Made by a program: the position numbers and the translations under genes
Notes under the pieces: generated by a model
Database searches by the model: none
Told to the model about the DNA's origin: nothing
The model's input: only the letters and a program-made list of their open reading frames with translations
In this document: positions 1 to 6,332 of the stretch, piece after piece
How the letters are laid out: each line of letters begins with the position of its first letter
Position numbering within the stretch: position 1 is the stretch's first letter
DNA from: an uncultured Sphingomonadaceae bacterium
GTDB taxonomy: Bacteria > Pseudomonadota > Alphaproteobacteria > Sphingomonadales > Sphingomonadaceae
DNA: 6,499 nt
Assembly: GCA_937920575.1 (NCBI GenBank)
Contig: CAKZSF010000027.1
Coordinates: forward strand, 1 to 6,499
Reading direction: 5' to 3'

Positions 1-1
1 C

Positions 2-181
2 ACCGCGCGCTGGATCAGCGGGCCGGACGCAGCGATGACGGATTTCGAGAACTTCAACCGTCCGAACCTTGCCAAAGACCGCGATGGCGATCTGGTGTTT
101 ATGGCCAAAGCTGCGTGGGATGTCGGCTATCAGGAAGAGAAAAACCCTGATTTGAAATTCTCTGCGACCAAGGAACGTTGA
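2..181 (+). CDS. 3' end of an unrecognised gene (C-terminal fragment, about 59 aa)
   Basis: An open frame enters from the left edge (first full codon at base 2) and stops at TGA 179-181. The visible 59 residues include the stretches TARWISGPDAAMTDFENFNR and FMAKAAWDVGYQEE and end in SATKER. The composition is that of a soluble protein, charged and with no membrane segment. I do not recognise a family from this tail and give no function. The frame is believable because its stop overlaps by one base the ATG of the next gene (TGATG), and because the ribosome-binding site for that gene (AAGGA, 170-174) lies inside its last codons. This arrangement suggests co-transcription and translational coupling with the GFA-type gene. 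The start and most of the protein lie outside the window. Confidence 0.6.
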   Translation, partial: TARWISGPDAAMTDFENFNRPNLAKDRDGDLVFMAKAAWDVGYQEEKNPDLKFSATKER

Positions 182-543
182 TGGCGCAGCGAGGCCGGCA
201 AAAGTTGAACGGCTCTTGCCATTGCGGCGATGTGCAGTTTTCGATCACCACGGATTTCCCAGAGCTCACGACCTGTGATTGCTCAATCTGTTCGCGAAAA
301 AATGCGCTGATGGTCAAAGTGCATGAAACAGATTTCGAGCTTTTGCAGGGCGCAGATTCGCTCGCCGAGTATCAATTCCATACGATGACCGCACGGCACT
401 TCTTTTGCCGAACTTGCGGCATTTACCCGTTTCATCGCAAGCGCGTGACGCCTGACTTTGTCGGCATCAATGTCTTTTGCTTGGAGGGTTTCGATCCGAC
501 TGGTATTCCCGTTCGAGCAACAATCGGCAAGGATATGGATTGA
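181..543 (+). CDS. GFA/CENP-V-type zinc-binding protein, glutathione-dependent formaldehyde-activating-like
   Basis: This is a 120-residue protein with the full cysteine pattern of the GFA (CENP-V/GFA) fold: C13 and C15 in GSCHCG, C32, C34 and C37 in CDCSIC, and C76 and C79 in CRTCG. In this family such cysteines bind one structural and one second zinc ion. The founding member, Gfa, speeds formation of S-hydroxymethylglutathione from formaldehyde and glutathione, but most bacterial paralogues have no proven substrate. The call is therefore to family, not to reaction. The length fits a single-domain member, and there is no signal peptide, so it is probably cytoplasmic. I chose ATG 181 because AAGGA (170-174) sits six bases upstream; a TTG at 178 would add one residue. 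The stop (541-543) overlaps the next ATG by one base, so it is probably coupled to the flavin-type gene downstream. Confidence 0.88.
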   Translation: MAQRGRQKLNGSCHCGDVQFSITTDFPELTTCDCSICSRKNALMVKVHETDFELLQGADSLAEYQFHTMTARHFFCRTCGIYPFHRKRVTPDFVGINVFCLEGFDPTGIPVRATIGKDMD

Positions 544-1106
544 TGGCTGACTTTACCGACGCGCTCACCGATGATCACATTGCGATGATCGAACAGCAAC
601 CGATGTTCTTTGTCGCGACCGCCGCGCCGATGGGCCGGATCAATCTGTCACCCAAAGGATACGATGCGTTCCGCGTGCTCAGCCCCAAGCGGGTGGCCTA
701 TCTCGATCTGGGTGGCTCGGGGAACGAGACGCATGCGCATCTTTCCGCAGATGGGCGCATCACGATCATGTTCAACAATTTTCAGCAGCCGGCGAACATT
801 CTGCGCATCTATGGTCGCGGCTTGCCCGTGTTGCCGCAGGATGAAGGGTGGGAAAAGCTCGCAAGCCAATTCACTCTGCTGGCCGGCACGCGGCAAATCT
901 TCGTGATTGACGTCGAGAGTGTGCAGACCAGCTGCGGCTGGGGTGTCCCGATGATGACATTCGAGAAAGAGCGGCAGACGCTGAAGAAGGCGCACGCACA
1001 GGCCAATCCGGACGAATGGGCCGCAAAAATGTCGACTCGGATTTCCAGCATTGATGGCCTGCCGACCCGCGCCACTGATCGATATATCGCGGGCGAAGAG
1101 GGCTGA
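543..1106 (+). CDS. Pyridoxamine 5'-phosphate oxidase (PPOX) family, FMN-binding-type protein
   Basis: This is a 187-residue protein. Residues about 15-95 form a PPOX-type split beta-barrel, with the characteristic stretches FFVATAAPMGRINLSPKG (22-39), LDLGGSGNETHAHL (55-68) and ITIMFNNF (73-80), then LRIYGRG. A second conserved block, VQTSCGWGVPMM (127-138), is typical of one subfamily of such proteins usually described only as pyridoxamine-phosphate-oxidase-related. Members bind FMN or other flavins, including F420 elsewhere, or haem, and act as reductases or oxidases. It is clearly not the classical PdxH, which is longer and has other motifs. Substrate and cofactor are unknown. The start at 543 overlaps the previous stop by one base, with AAGGA at 529-533. 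A longer frame reaching back to 477 would overlap the GFA gene by 67 bases and is unlikely. It is probably cytoplasmic. Confidence 0.85.
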   Translation: MADFTDALTDDHIAMIEQQPMFFVATAAPMGRINLSPKGYDAFRVLSPKRVAYLDLGGSGNETHAHLSADGRITIMFNNFQQPANILRIYGRGLPVLPQDEGWEKLASQFTLLAGTRQIFVIDVESVQTSCGWGVPMMTFEKERQTLKKAHAQANPDEWAAKMSTRISSIDGLPTRATDRYIAGEEG

Positions 1107-1126
1107 GCGGAGCCTGACCACGCGCG

Positions 1127-1828
1127 ATGCGTCTCAAAGTCGCCACGTACAATATACACAAGTCGATCGGGCTTGATGGGAAGCGTGATCCGGAGCGGAT
1201 CATTTCTGTGCTGCGCGAGATCGATGCAGATATCATTGCAGTGCAAGAGGCCGATCTGCGGTTCGGGCAGCGCCCCAGCACAATCCCGCGCGCGTTGCTC
1301 GATGACACGCGCTGGCGTGCTCTGCCGGTTAACAAACGGCGGCGCAGCCTTGGGTGGCATGGTAACGCGCTGCTGGTGCGCCGCGACATTGATCTGATCG
1401 CATGCGAGACTGTTGAATTGCCCATGCTGGAGCCGCGCGGGGCGGTCTCGGCGGATCTTGCGATGGGCAGCCATACGATCCGGGTGATTGGCGCGCATCT
1501 CGATCTATCCGGCTTGCGCCGCCACGATCAGTTCACCGCCATCCTGAAGCATTGCCGGCAGGCTCCCGCTCCAATGCCAACGCTGATTATGGGCGATTTC
1601 AACCAATGGGGATTGCGCACCGGCGCGATGCGAATATTCGGGTCAGAATGGCAATTGCCAAACGCCGGACGGAGCTTTCCCAGCCGACGTCCCCTTGCAG
1701 CGCTCGACCGGATTGTGGCGAGTCAGGAGTGGCGCGTTGAAGAGGCCGCCGTGCATCACAGCTCGATGGCGGTGCAGGCCTCAGACCACTTGCCCATTTT
1801 TGCAACGCTGGAACTGCCTAAAAAATAG
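1127..1828 (+). CDS. Endonuclease/exonuclease/phosphatase (EEP) family metal-dependent hydrolase
   Basis: This 233-residue protein spans one EEP domain. The catalytic landmarks appear in order: N9 in TYNIHK, E41 in QEAD (metal ligand), H124 in GAHLDL, D157 and N159 in GDFNQW, D194 in LDRI, and D220-H221 in SDHLPI. The complete set argues for an active Mg2+-dependent phosphodiesterase or phosphatase. The family ranges from DNA-repair nucleases such as ExoIII to sphingomyelinase-like and inositol-phosphate phosphatases, and the substrate cannot be read from sequence. The short length and lack of a signal peptide or membrane segment suggest a cytoplasmic enzyme. The gene starts 20 bases after the PPOX-family stop, on the same strand, and is probably the last of the row. 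The upstream Shine-Dalgarno is modest (GGAG at 1109-1112, 14 bases from the ATG). ATG 1127 is chosen because it places the first beta strand directly at the N-terminus. Confidence 0.88.
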   Translation: MRLKVATYNIHKSIGLDGKRDPERIISVLREIDADIIAVQEADLRFGQRPSTIPRALLDDTRWRALPVNKRRRSLGWHGNALLVRRDIDLIACETVELPMLEPRGAVSADLAMGSHTIRVIGAHLDLSGLRRHDQFTAILKHCRQAPAPMPTLIMGDFNQWGLRTGAMRIFGSEWQLPNAGRSFPSRRPLAALDRIVASQEWRVEEAAVHHSSMAVQASDHLPIFATLELPKK

Positions 1829-1881
1829 GCACATGTCTATTTCGCAGGCGGGGCATTGCCTGATTTGGCGCTTTGGAATCC

Positions 1882-1896
1882 TTAACAGACTGTAAA
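1882..1896. repeat. Imperfect palindrome upstream of the glnK promoter, possible operator
   Basis: TTAACAG and CTGTAAA flank a central A at 1889, giving TTnACAG-A-CTGTnAA with one mismatched pair per arm. It is centred about 27 bases upstream of the -24 GG and about 52 bases upstream of the inferred transcription start. It could be a regulator-binding site. It does not resemble the NtrC consensus (GCAC...GTGC type), and a palindrome of this size can arise by chance. Confidence 0.3.
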
Positions 1897-1914
1897 CACG
1901 GGCATAAGTGAGTC

Positions 1915-1930
1915 TGGCACGGACTCTGCA
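1915..1930 (+). promoter_or_regulatory. Sigma-54 (RpoN) -24/-12 promoter for glnK-amtB
   Basis: The sequence TGGCACGGACTCTGCA matches the RpoN consensus TGGCACG-N4-TTGCW with one mismatch (CTGC for TTGC). The invariant GG (1916-1917) and GC (1928-1929) are separated by exactly ten bases, as required. Transcription would begin near 1941, giving a leader of about 38 bases before glnK. Nitrogen-regulated glnK-amtB operons are classically driven by RpoN with the activator NtrC, so the context fits. I could not identify a convincing NtrC enhancer pair upstream. Confidence 0.8.
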
Positions 1931-1951
1931 TCATGCCTGCCAGCCGAATAA

Positions 1952-2317
<366 letters not shown>

Positions 2318-2319
2318 TG

Positions 2320-2325
2320 AAGGGG
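2320..2325 (+). promoter_or_regulatory. Ribosome-binding site deciding the amtB start
   Basis: AAGGGG lies nine bases before ATG 2335 and three bases after the glnK stop. An alternative ATG at 2317, overlapping the glnK TGA, has no Shine-Dalgarno upstream and would place this purine run inside the coding sequence. I therefore favour 2335. Confidence 0.65.
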
Positions 2326-2334
2326 CACTCGACA

Positions 2335-3687
2335 ATGTTTGATACTCACAAGAAATTTGCCGCTGCTGCCTTGGCAGGCACAGTGGCTTTGCAGCCCGGC
2401 ATCGCCGCTGCTGCAACACCAGCCGCTGACGCAGTTGCGCCTGGCACCGCGTATATTCTCAACACGCTGCTGTTCCTTATTGGTGGCTTCCTGGTCATGT
2501 GGATGGCTGCAGGCTTCGCCATGTTGGAAGCGGGGCTTGTCCGTTCAAAAAACACATCGACACAATGTCTGAAGAATATCGGCCTCTATTCGATTGCTGG
2601 CCTGATGTTCTGGGTCATCGGATACAACATTGCGTATCCCGGCGACTTTAACGGCTTTGTTGGCGGTTTCAGCGGCCCGTACTCCATGCAGGATGTGGGC
2701 GCGGCCGATACGGAGACCGGCTATTCGGTAGCCTCCGACTGGTTCTTCCAAATGGTGTTCTGCGCCACCACGGCTTCGATTGTATCGGGCACTGTGGCCG
2801 AACGCGTGAAGCTGTTGCCATTCTTCATCTTTGTGGTTGTCCTGACCGGCGTGATCTATCCGATCGTCGTCAGCTGGGAATGGGGCGCTGGCTTCCTTGA
2901 CGCACAAGGCTTCTCTGACTTTGCCGGTTCGACACTGGTTCACTCTACGGGTGGCTGGGCCGCTCTGGTGGGCGCGATCATCATCGGCTCACGTCTGGGG
3001 CGTTACGGCGAAGGCGGGAAAGTGAATGTCTTCCCCGGCTCGAACATCCCGCTTGCTACTTTGGGTACATTCATTCTGTGGCTGGGTTGGTTTGGCTTTA
3101 ACGGCGCGTCGCAGCTCGCGATGGGCACCATCGGCGATGTGTCGGATGTGTCGAAGATCTTCGTAAACACCAACATGGCGGCTGCCGGTGGTGTGGTCGC
3201 GGCCATCATCCTCACCGCAGTAATGTACAAGAAGGTCGACGTGACCATGGCGCTTAACGGAGCGCTCGCCGGTCTGGTTTCGATCACTGCAGAGCCGCTT
3301 GCTCCAACCGTAGGCAGCTCGATCCTGATCGGTGCTGTCGGTGGTGTGATCGTAGTGTTCACCGTGCCGTTGCTCGACAAGTTCAAGATCGATGATGTGG
3401 TTGGCGCGATCCCGGTTCACCTGTTCGCAGGCATCTGGGGTACGCTGGCTGTAGCCTTCAACACCCAGTCTGAAGTCGATGGCGTGACATTGACCATGGC
3501 TCAGCAGTTCGGTGTTCAGGGGCTCGGTGTGGTCGCAACGGGCGTGTTTGTCAGCATTGCGAGCGCGATTGTATGGCTCGGTCTGAAATACACAATCGGC
3601 GTCCGTCCTTCGGAAGAAGACGAGATGACTGGCTTGGACAAAACCGAAGTGGGCGTGGAAGCCTATCCGGAGTTTGCCAACACGTAG
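2335..3687 (+). CDS. amtB: Ammonium transporter AmtB
   Basis: This is a 450-residue Amt/Rh-family inner-membrane channel, a homotrimer that takes up ammonium. Residues 1-27 look like a signal peptide (basic THKK, hydrophobic stretch, AAAA near the cut), as in E. coli AmtB. About eleven membrane helices follow, from residue 38 to 418. Landmarks are AGFAMLEAGLVRSKN (59-73), SGTVAERVKL (151-160), and the family signature starting DFAGSTLVHSTGGWAA (195-210) with D195. The pore twin-histidine pair appears as H203 and H362 (PVHLFAGIWGT). The cytoplasmic tail has the conserved block SEEDEMTGLDKTEVGVEAY (426-444), needed for gating and GlnK contact. It lies 17 bases after glnK and is co-transcribed with it. 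ATG 2335 follows AAGGGG (2320-2325); starting at 2317 would add six residues ahead of the signal peptide. The stop is TAG 3685-3687. Confidence 0.96.
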   Translation: MFDTHKKFAAAALAGTVALQPGIAAAATPAADAVAPGTAYILNTLLFLIGGFLVMWMAAGFAMLEAGLVRSKNTSTQCLKNIGLYSIAGLMFWVIGYNIAYPGDFNGFVGGFSGPYSMQDVGAADTETGYSVASDWFFQMVFCATTASIVSGTVAERVKLLPFFIFVVVLTGVIYPIVVSWEWGAGFLDAQGFSDFAGSTLVHSTGGWAALVGAIIIGSRLGRYGEGGKVNVFPGSNIPLATLGTFILWLGWFGFNGASQLAMGTIGDVSDVSKIFVNTNMAAAGGVVAAIILTAVMYKKVDVTMALNGALAGLVSITAEPLAPTVGSSILIGAVGGVIVVFTVPLLDKFKIDDVVGAIPVHLFAGIWGTLAVAFNTQSEVDGVTLTMAQQFGVQGLGVVATGVFVSIASAIVWLGLKYTIGVRPSEEDEMTGLDKTEVGVEAYPEFANT

Positions 3688-3700
3688 AATTTACCAGTTT

Positions 3701-3814
3701 GGCGGGGCCGGGGCTTTCCTCCTCTCTCTCCCCTCGGCCTCGCCTAACGATGTTCCTCCTGCGAAGAACATAGCCTTGAAAGGGTCGGAGCCAGCCGCTC
3801 CGGCCCCTTTTTTT
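3701..3814 (+). ncRNA. Structured amtB 3' UTR or candidate small RNA with anti-SD-like octamers
   Basis: Between amtB and the esterase gene three hairpins can be drawn in a row. Hairpin 1 pairs 3701-3713 (GGCGGGGCCGGGG) with 3732-3744 (CCTCGGCCTCGCC) over 13 pairs, two of them G-U. Its 18-base loop (3714-3731) is entirely pyrimidine. Hairpin 2 pairs TGTTC (3751-3755) with GAACA (3766-3770), plus two inner pairs. Hairpin 3 is the intrinsic terminator. The octamer TTCCTCCT, like the 3' end of 16S rRNA, occurs in loop 1 (3716-3723) and in hairpin 2 (3753-3760). Alphaproteobacteria are known to have small RNAs with CCUCC loops (such as the CcsR and 'cuckoo' RNAs), so a 3'-UTR-derived regulator is possible. 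I see no dedicated promoter, and this could simply be a structured mRNA tail. Confidence 0.4.
3782..3814 (+). terminator. Rho-independent terminator of glnK-amtB
   Basis: A ten-pair stem (3782-3791 with 3797-3806, one G-U pair) has the core GGAGC/GCTCC and a five-base loop, CAGCC. It is followed by C and seven T residues (3808-3814). It lies 95 bases past the amtB stop and should end that transcript. It also separates amtB from the esterase gene, which begins 43 bases later. Confidence 0.9.
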
Positions 3815-3856
3815 GTTTGGAGCGGCGGTGTAGCGTGGCCCAACAGGAGAGAGGCG

Positions 3857-4699
3857 ATGCGCGCGTTCGCAATTGGTTTGTTGTTGCTGTTGAGTGCGTG
3901 TGTAGGCGTGGCCCAAGCTGAGGAGCCAGCCAAGGGTATCGGCCCAATCGCGCATTTGCCTGCGTTGGCCGGTGACTACTTTCCGCTCGATTCCACGCAG
4001 ACCAACAGTCGCTATCATATCTTTGTCCGGCTTCCGGAAGGCTACGCCGAACGGCCTGAAGCCAACTGGCCAGTTGTGTATCTGCTCGACGGCGACTCGA
4101 CCTTCCCGATGCTGGCGCCGCAACATTTGTTTCTGACATATGACGAGGGGCTGCCTGAGGCGATAATTGTTGGCATTGCCTATGGTGGCTTTGGGGAGAT
4201 CAACCGACGCGGGTTTGATTTCCGATCGGTCTTGGAGGGCGGCGGCGAAGGCGGTTCACCGGCATTCTTGCGCATGCTCGAACAAGAGCTACTGCCCAAG
4301 ATTGACGCCCGATACCGCACTGACGCGTCCAAGCGCGTGCTGGTGGGGCAGAGCCGTGGCGGCTCGTTTGTGCTTTTCGCGGCGGTGCAGATGCCCGCCT
4401 TGTTCCACGGGTTGATCGCTAGCAACCCGTCACCGGATTACCCGGACTTGCTTCTGCATGGCGTTGGGCAAGACATGCCCGACATGAGAACCAATGGATT
4501 GCTGATCTTGGCATCAGGATCTCGCGACAGGCCGCTTCTTCGCCACGAGGCTCTGGAATGGTCGCGCACATTTGCGACACGAGGAGATCTCCCGTGGCGC
4601 GCGAAGTTTCTCGACATCGAAGAGGGCACGCATGCTGCCTCACTACCGGAAGTTTACCGGCGAGCGATGCTCGAAATCTTCCCGCCTAAGAAGGACTAG
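3857..4699 (+). CDS. Exported alpha/beta-hydrolase of the Esterase (PF00756-like) family, possible lipoprotein
   Basis: This is a 280-residue protein. After the leader comes the family's N-terminal strand region (YHIFVRLPEGY at 53-63, WPVVYLLDGDS at 71-81). The nucleophile elbow is GQSRGG with S166. The likely remaining triad members are D224 in GSRDRP and H259 in EEGTHAAS. This is the layout of Fes/IroE-like and COG2819 hydrolases, which cleave esters such as siderophores or acyl compounds; the true substrate is unknown. Residues 1-21 are a signal sequence. It contains a lipobox-like LSAC (12-15), so C15 could be lipidated, but AQA-EE (19-23) is also a good signal peptidase I site. Either way it should act in the periplasm or envelope. 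ATG 3857 follows AGGAG (3845-3849) at seven bases. A frame back to 3674 would run across the terminator and into amtB and is rejected. Its own promoter was not identified. The stop shares CTAG with the convergent GMC gene. Confidence 0.85.
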   Translation: MRAFAIGLLLLLSACVGVAQAEEPAKGIGPIAHLPALAGDYFPLDSTQTNSRYHIFVRLPEGYAERPEANWPVVYLLDGDSTFPMLAPQHLFLTYDEGLPEAIIVGIAYGGFGEINRRGFDFRSVLEGGGEGGSPAFLRMLEQELLPKIDARYRTDASKRVLVGQSRGGSFVLFAAVQMPALFHGLIASNPSPDYPDLLLHGVGQDMPDMRTNGLLILASGSRDRPLLRHEALEWSRTFATRGDLPWRAKFLDIEEGTHAASLPEVYRRAMLEIFPPKKD

Positions 4700-6285
4700 T
4701 TCAGCGCCTCTTTCACAAAATCAGCACAACGTTCGCCAATCATAATGCTTGGCGCATTGGTGTTGCCGCTGACGATTTTGGGCATGATGCTAGCATCAGC
4801 CACCCACAATCCATCGACACTGCGCGATTTTAGTTTGGTGTCCACCACGCTGTCGGCGTCGGGCCCCATACGGCACGTGCCGACGGGGTGATAGACGGGG
4901 TCCGCGCGGTTGCGGATCAGCTCGTCCAGCTCGGCATCATCATCCAGATTGATCCGATGGCGATCCTTTGGCGCATAGTCTGAAAGAGGCGGTGCATCGG
5001 CGATGCGGTGCGACAGGCGGATGCCGGCACGCAGCGTTGCGATATCGCGATCATCGTCGAGGAAATTGGGATCAATCACCGGGCCATCCTTGGCGCGATT
5101 GGAAGCGAGCCGCACCGTGCCGCGGCTTTCGGGACGCAACACGCAGGCGTGGAGCGAGAAGCCGTGGCCTTTCACTTTCTCGCGGCCGTGATCCTCCAGC
5201 ATTGCGGGCACGAAATGCCACTGAATGTCGGGCGAGGGCGTATCGGGCATCACGCTCCAGAAACCGCCGCTTTCGGCATAAGGCGTGGTCATGATGCCGG
5301 TGCGCTTGCGGCGATGTTCGATCACCGCCTTGGCCATGCGCAGATTGCCCTCCATACTGTCGCCAATCGGGTCGCGGCTTTCTGTCTCCCAGCTGGAGAC
5401 GTAGTCGATATGGTCCTGCAATTCGCTGCCCACAGCGGCGCGATCGTCGACCACATCAATGCCGTGCTCGCGAAGATGGTCGCCGGGGCCGATTCCCGAA
5501 AGCATCAGCAATTGCGGGCTGTTGAACGCCCCGCCTGACAGAATTACGCCGCCGCTCGCGCGGAGGATTTCGGTGCCGAAACCCTTCTTGACCTCGACGC
5601 CAACGGCGCGGCCATTTTCGATCACGATGCGCTGAACCTGCGCGCCAGTGCGTATGTCCAGATTGGGCTTGCCGCGCAAAGGTTCTACGTAAGCGCGCGC
5701 GGCAGACCAGCGTTCGCCATCCTTTTGCGTGACTTGATAGAGGCCGAAGCCCTCTTGCTTGGGGCCGTTGAAATCGTTGTTTTCTGGCAATTGGAGTGAC
5801 GCGGCGCTTTGGACAAAGGCAAGGCTGGTGGGGTTTGGCCATTTCTGATCCGAAACCGACAGCGGCCCATCGCCGCCATGATGCGCATCGCCGCCTCTGA
5901 CATTGCCTTCAGAGCGTTTGAAATACGGCAGCACGTCTTCATGGGCCCAACCATCGCAGCCCAACGCGCCAGCCCAATTGTCATAATCCCACGCAGCGCC
6001 ACGGATATAGACCATCGCGTTGATCGCCGAAGAGCCACCCAAACCGCGTCCGCGCGGCTGGTATCCGATGCGGCCATTCAGCCCCTTTTGCGGGACGGTT
6101 TCGTAACGATAATTCGCATTCTTCATCAGGAAGGGCATGAAGCCGGGCGTCTTGACGAGGAAATTGTTGTTGCGTCCGCCCGCTTCCAGCAAGCACACGC
6201 GGCGCGTGCCATCTTCGGCCAGACGTCCTGCCGCAGCGCTGCCCGCGCTGCCGCCGCCGATTACGATAATGTCAAATTGATCCAT
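4696..6285 (-). CDS. GMC-family FAD-dependent oxidoreductase, choline/alcohol dehydrogenase-like
   Basis: This is a 529-residue, full-length glucose-methanol-choline oxidoreductase. The FAD-binding Rossmann motif IGGGSAGS lies at 9-16, with the distal acidic LLEAGG at 32-37. GMC signature 1 is GRGLGGSSAINAMVYIRG (79-96) and signature 2 is SGGAFNSPQLLMLSGIG (250-266). The catalytic pair is H466 (VYHPVGTCRMG) and N510 (NTNAPS). The enzyme oxidises an alcohol using FAD, and the overall style is that of BetA/AlkJ-like dehydrogenases in sphingomonads. The substrate cannot be assigned, and no choline-betaine genes are nearby, so I do not name it betA. There is no signal peptide; BetA-type proteins sit in the cytoplasm or at the membrane. 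The start at 6285 has AGAGG (6292-6296, minus strand) six bases upstream. A sterol-desaturase-like gene ends 47 bases upstream on the same strand, suggesting an operon. Confidence 0.93.
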   Translation of the reverse strand: MDQFDIIVIGGGSAGSAAAGRLAEDGTRRVCLLEAGGRNNNFLVKTPGFMPFLMKNANYRYETVPQKGLNGRIGYQPRGRGLGGSSAINAMVYIRGAAWDYDNWAGALGCDGWAHEDVLPYFKRSEGNVRGGDAHHGGDGPLSVSDQKWPNPTSLAFVQSAASLQLPENNDFNGPKQEGFGLYQVTQKDGERWSAARAYVEPLRGKPNLDIRTGAQVQRIVIENGRAVGVEVKKGFGTEILRASGGVILSGGAFNSPQLLMLSGIGPGDHLREHGIDVVDDRAAVGSELQDHIDYVSSWETESRDPIGDSMEGNLRMAKAVIEHRRKRTGIMTTPYAESGGFWSVMPDTPSPDIQWHFVPAMLEDHGREKVKGHGFSLHACVLRPESRGTVRLASNRAKDGPVIDPNFLDDDRDIATLRAGIRLSHRIADAPPLSDYAPKDRHRINLDDDAELDELIRNRADPVYHPVGTCRMGPDADSVVDTKLKSRSVDGLWVADASIMPKIVSGNTNAPSIMIGERCADFVKEALN

Positions 6286-6332
6286 GGTGCGCCTCTAACT
6301 CTGCGTTGCGGCGGTCATGGGGCAGGGCACCA

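Noticed and set aside
477..542. Upstream extension of the PPOX-family protein
   Set aside because: It would overlap the GFA gene by 67 bases and add 22 residues without similarity. The overlap-type start at 543 has a ribosome-binding site.
809..1498. Long minus-strand open frame (229 codons) antisense to the PPOX-family and EEP genes
   Set aside because: It runs opposite two genes with clear family motifs, its translation shows no recognisable motif, and it bridges the gap between them. It is a frame shadow common in GC-rich DNA.
1815..1831. Hairpin TGCCTA-AAAAA-TAGGCA over the EEP stop codon as a terminator
   Set aside because: It has only six pairs with an A-rich loop and no following T-run. 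It is too weak to call.
1845..1866. Hairpin CAGGC/GCCTG followed by ATTT as terminator of the first gene row
   Set aside because: It has five pairs, an eight-base loop and only three T residues. It may help termination but does not support a feature.
3674..3856. N-terminal extension of the esterase back into the amtB end
   Set aside because: It would translate through the terminator hairpin and lose the signal peptide position. The AGGAG before ATG 3857 gives a much better start.
3551..4126. Minus-strand open frame (191 codons) across the amtB end, terminator and esterase start
   Set aside because: It spans a clear intrinsic terminator and two real genes, and shows no motif.
5008..5538. Plus-strand open frame (176 codons) inside the GMC gene
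   Set aside because: It is fully antisense to conserved GMC sequence, and its translation is His/Ala/Arg-rich without motifs.
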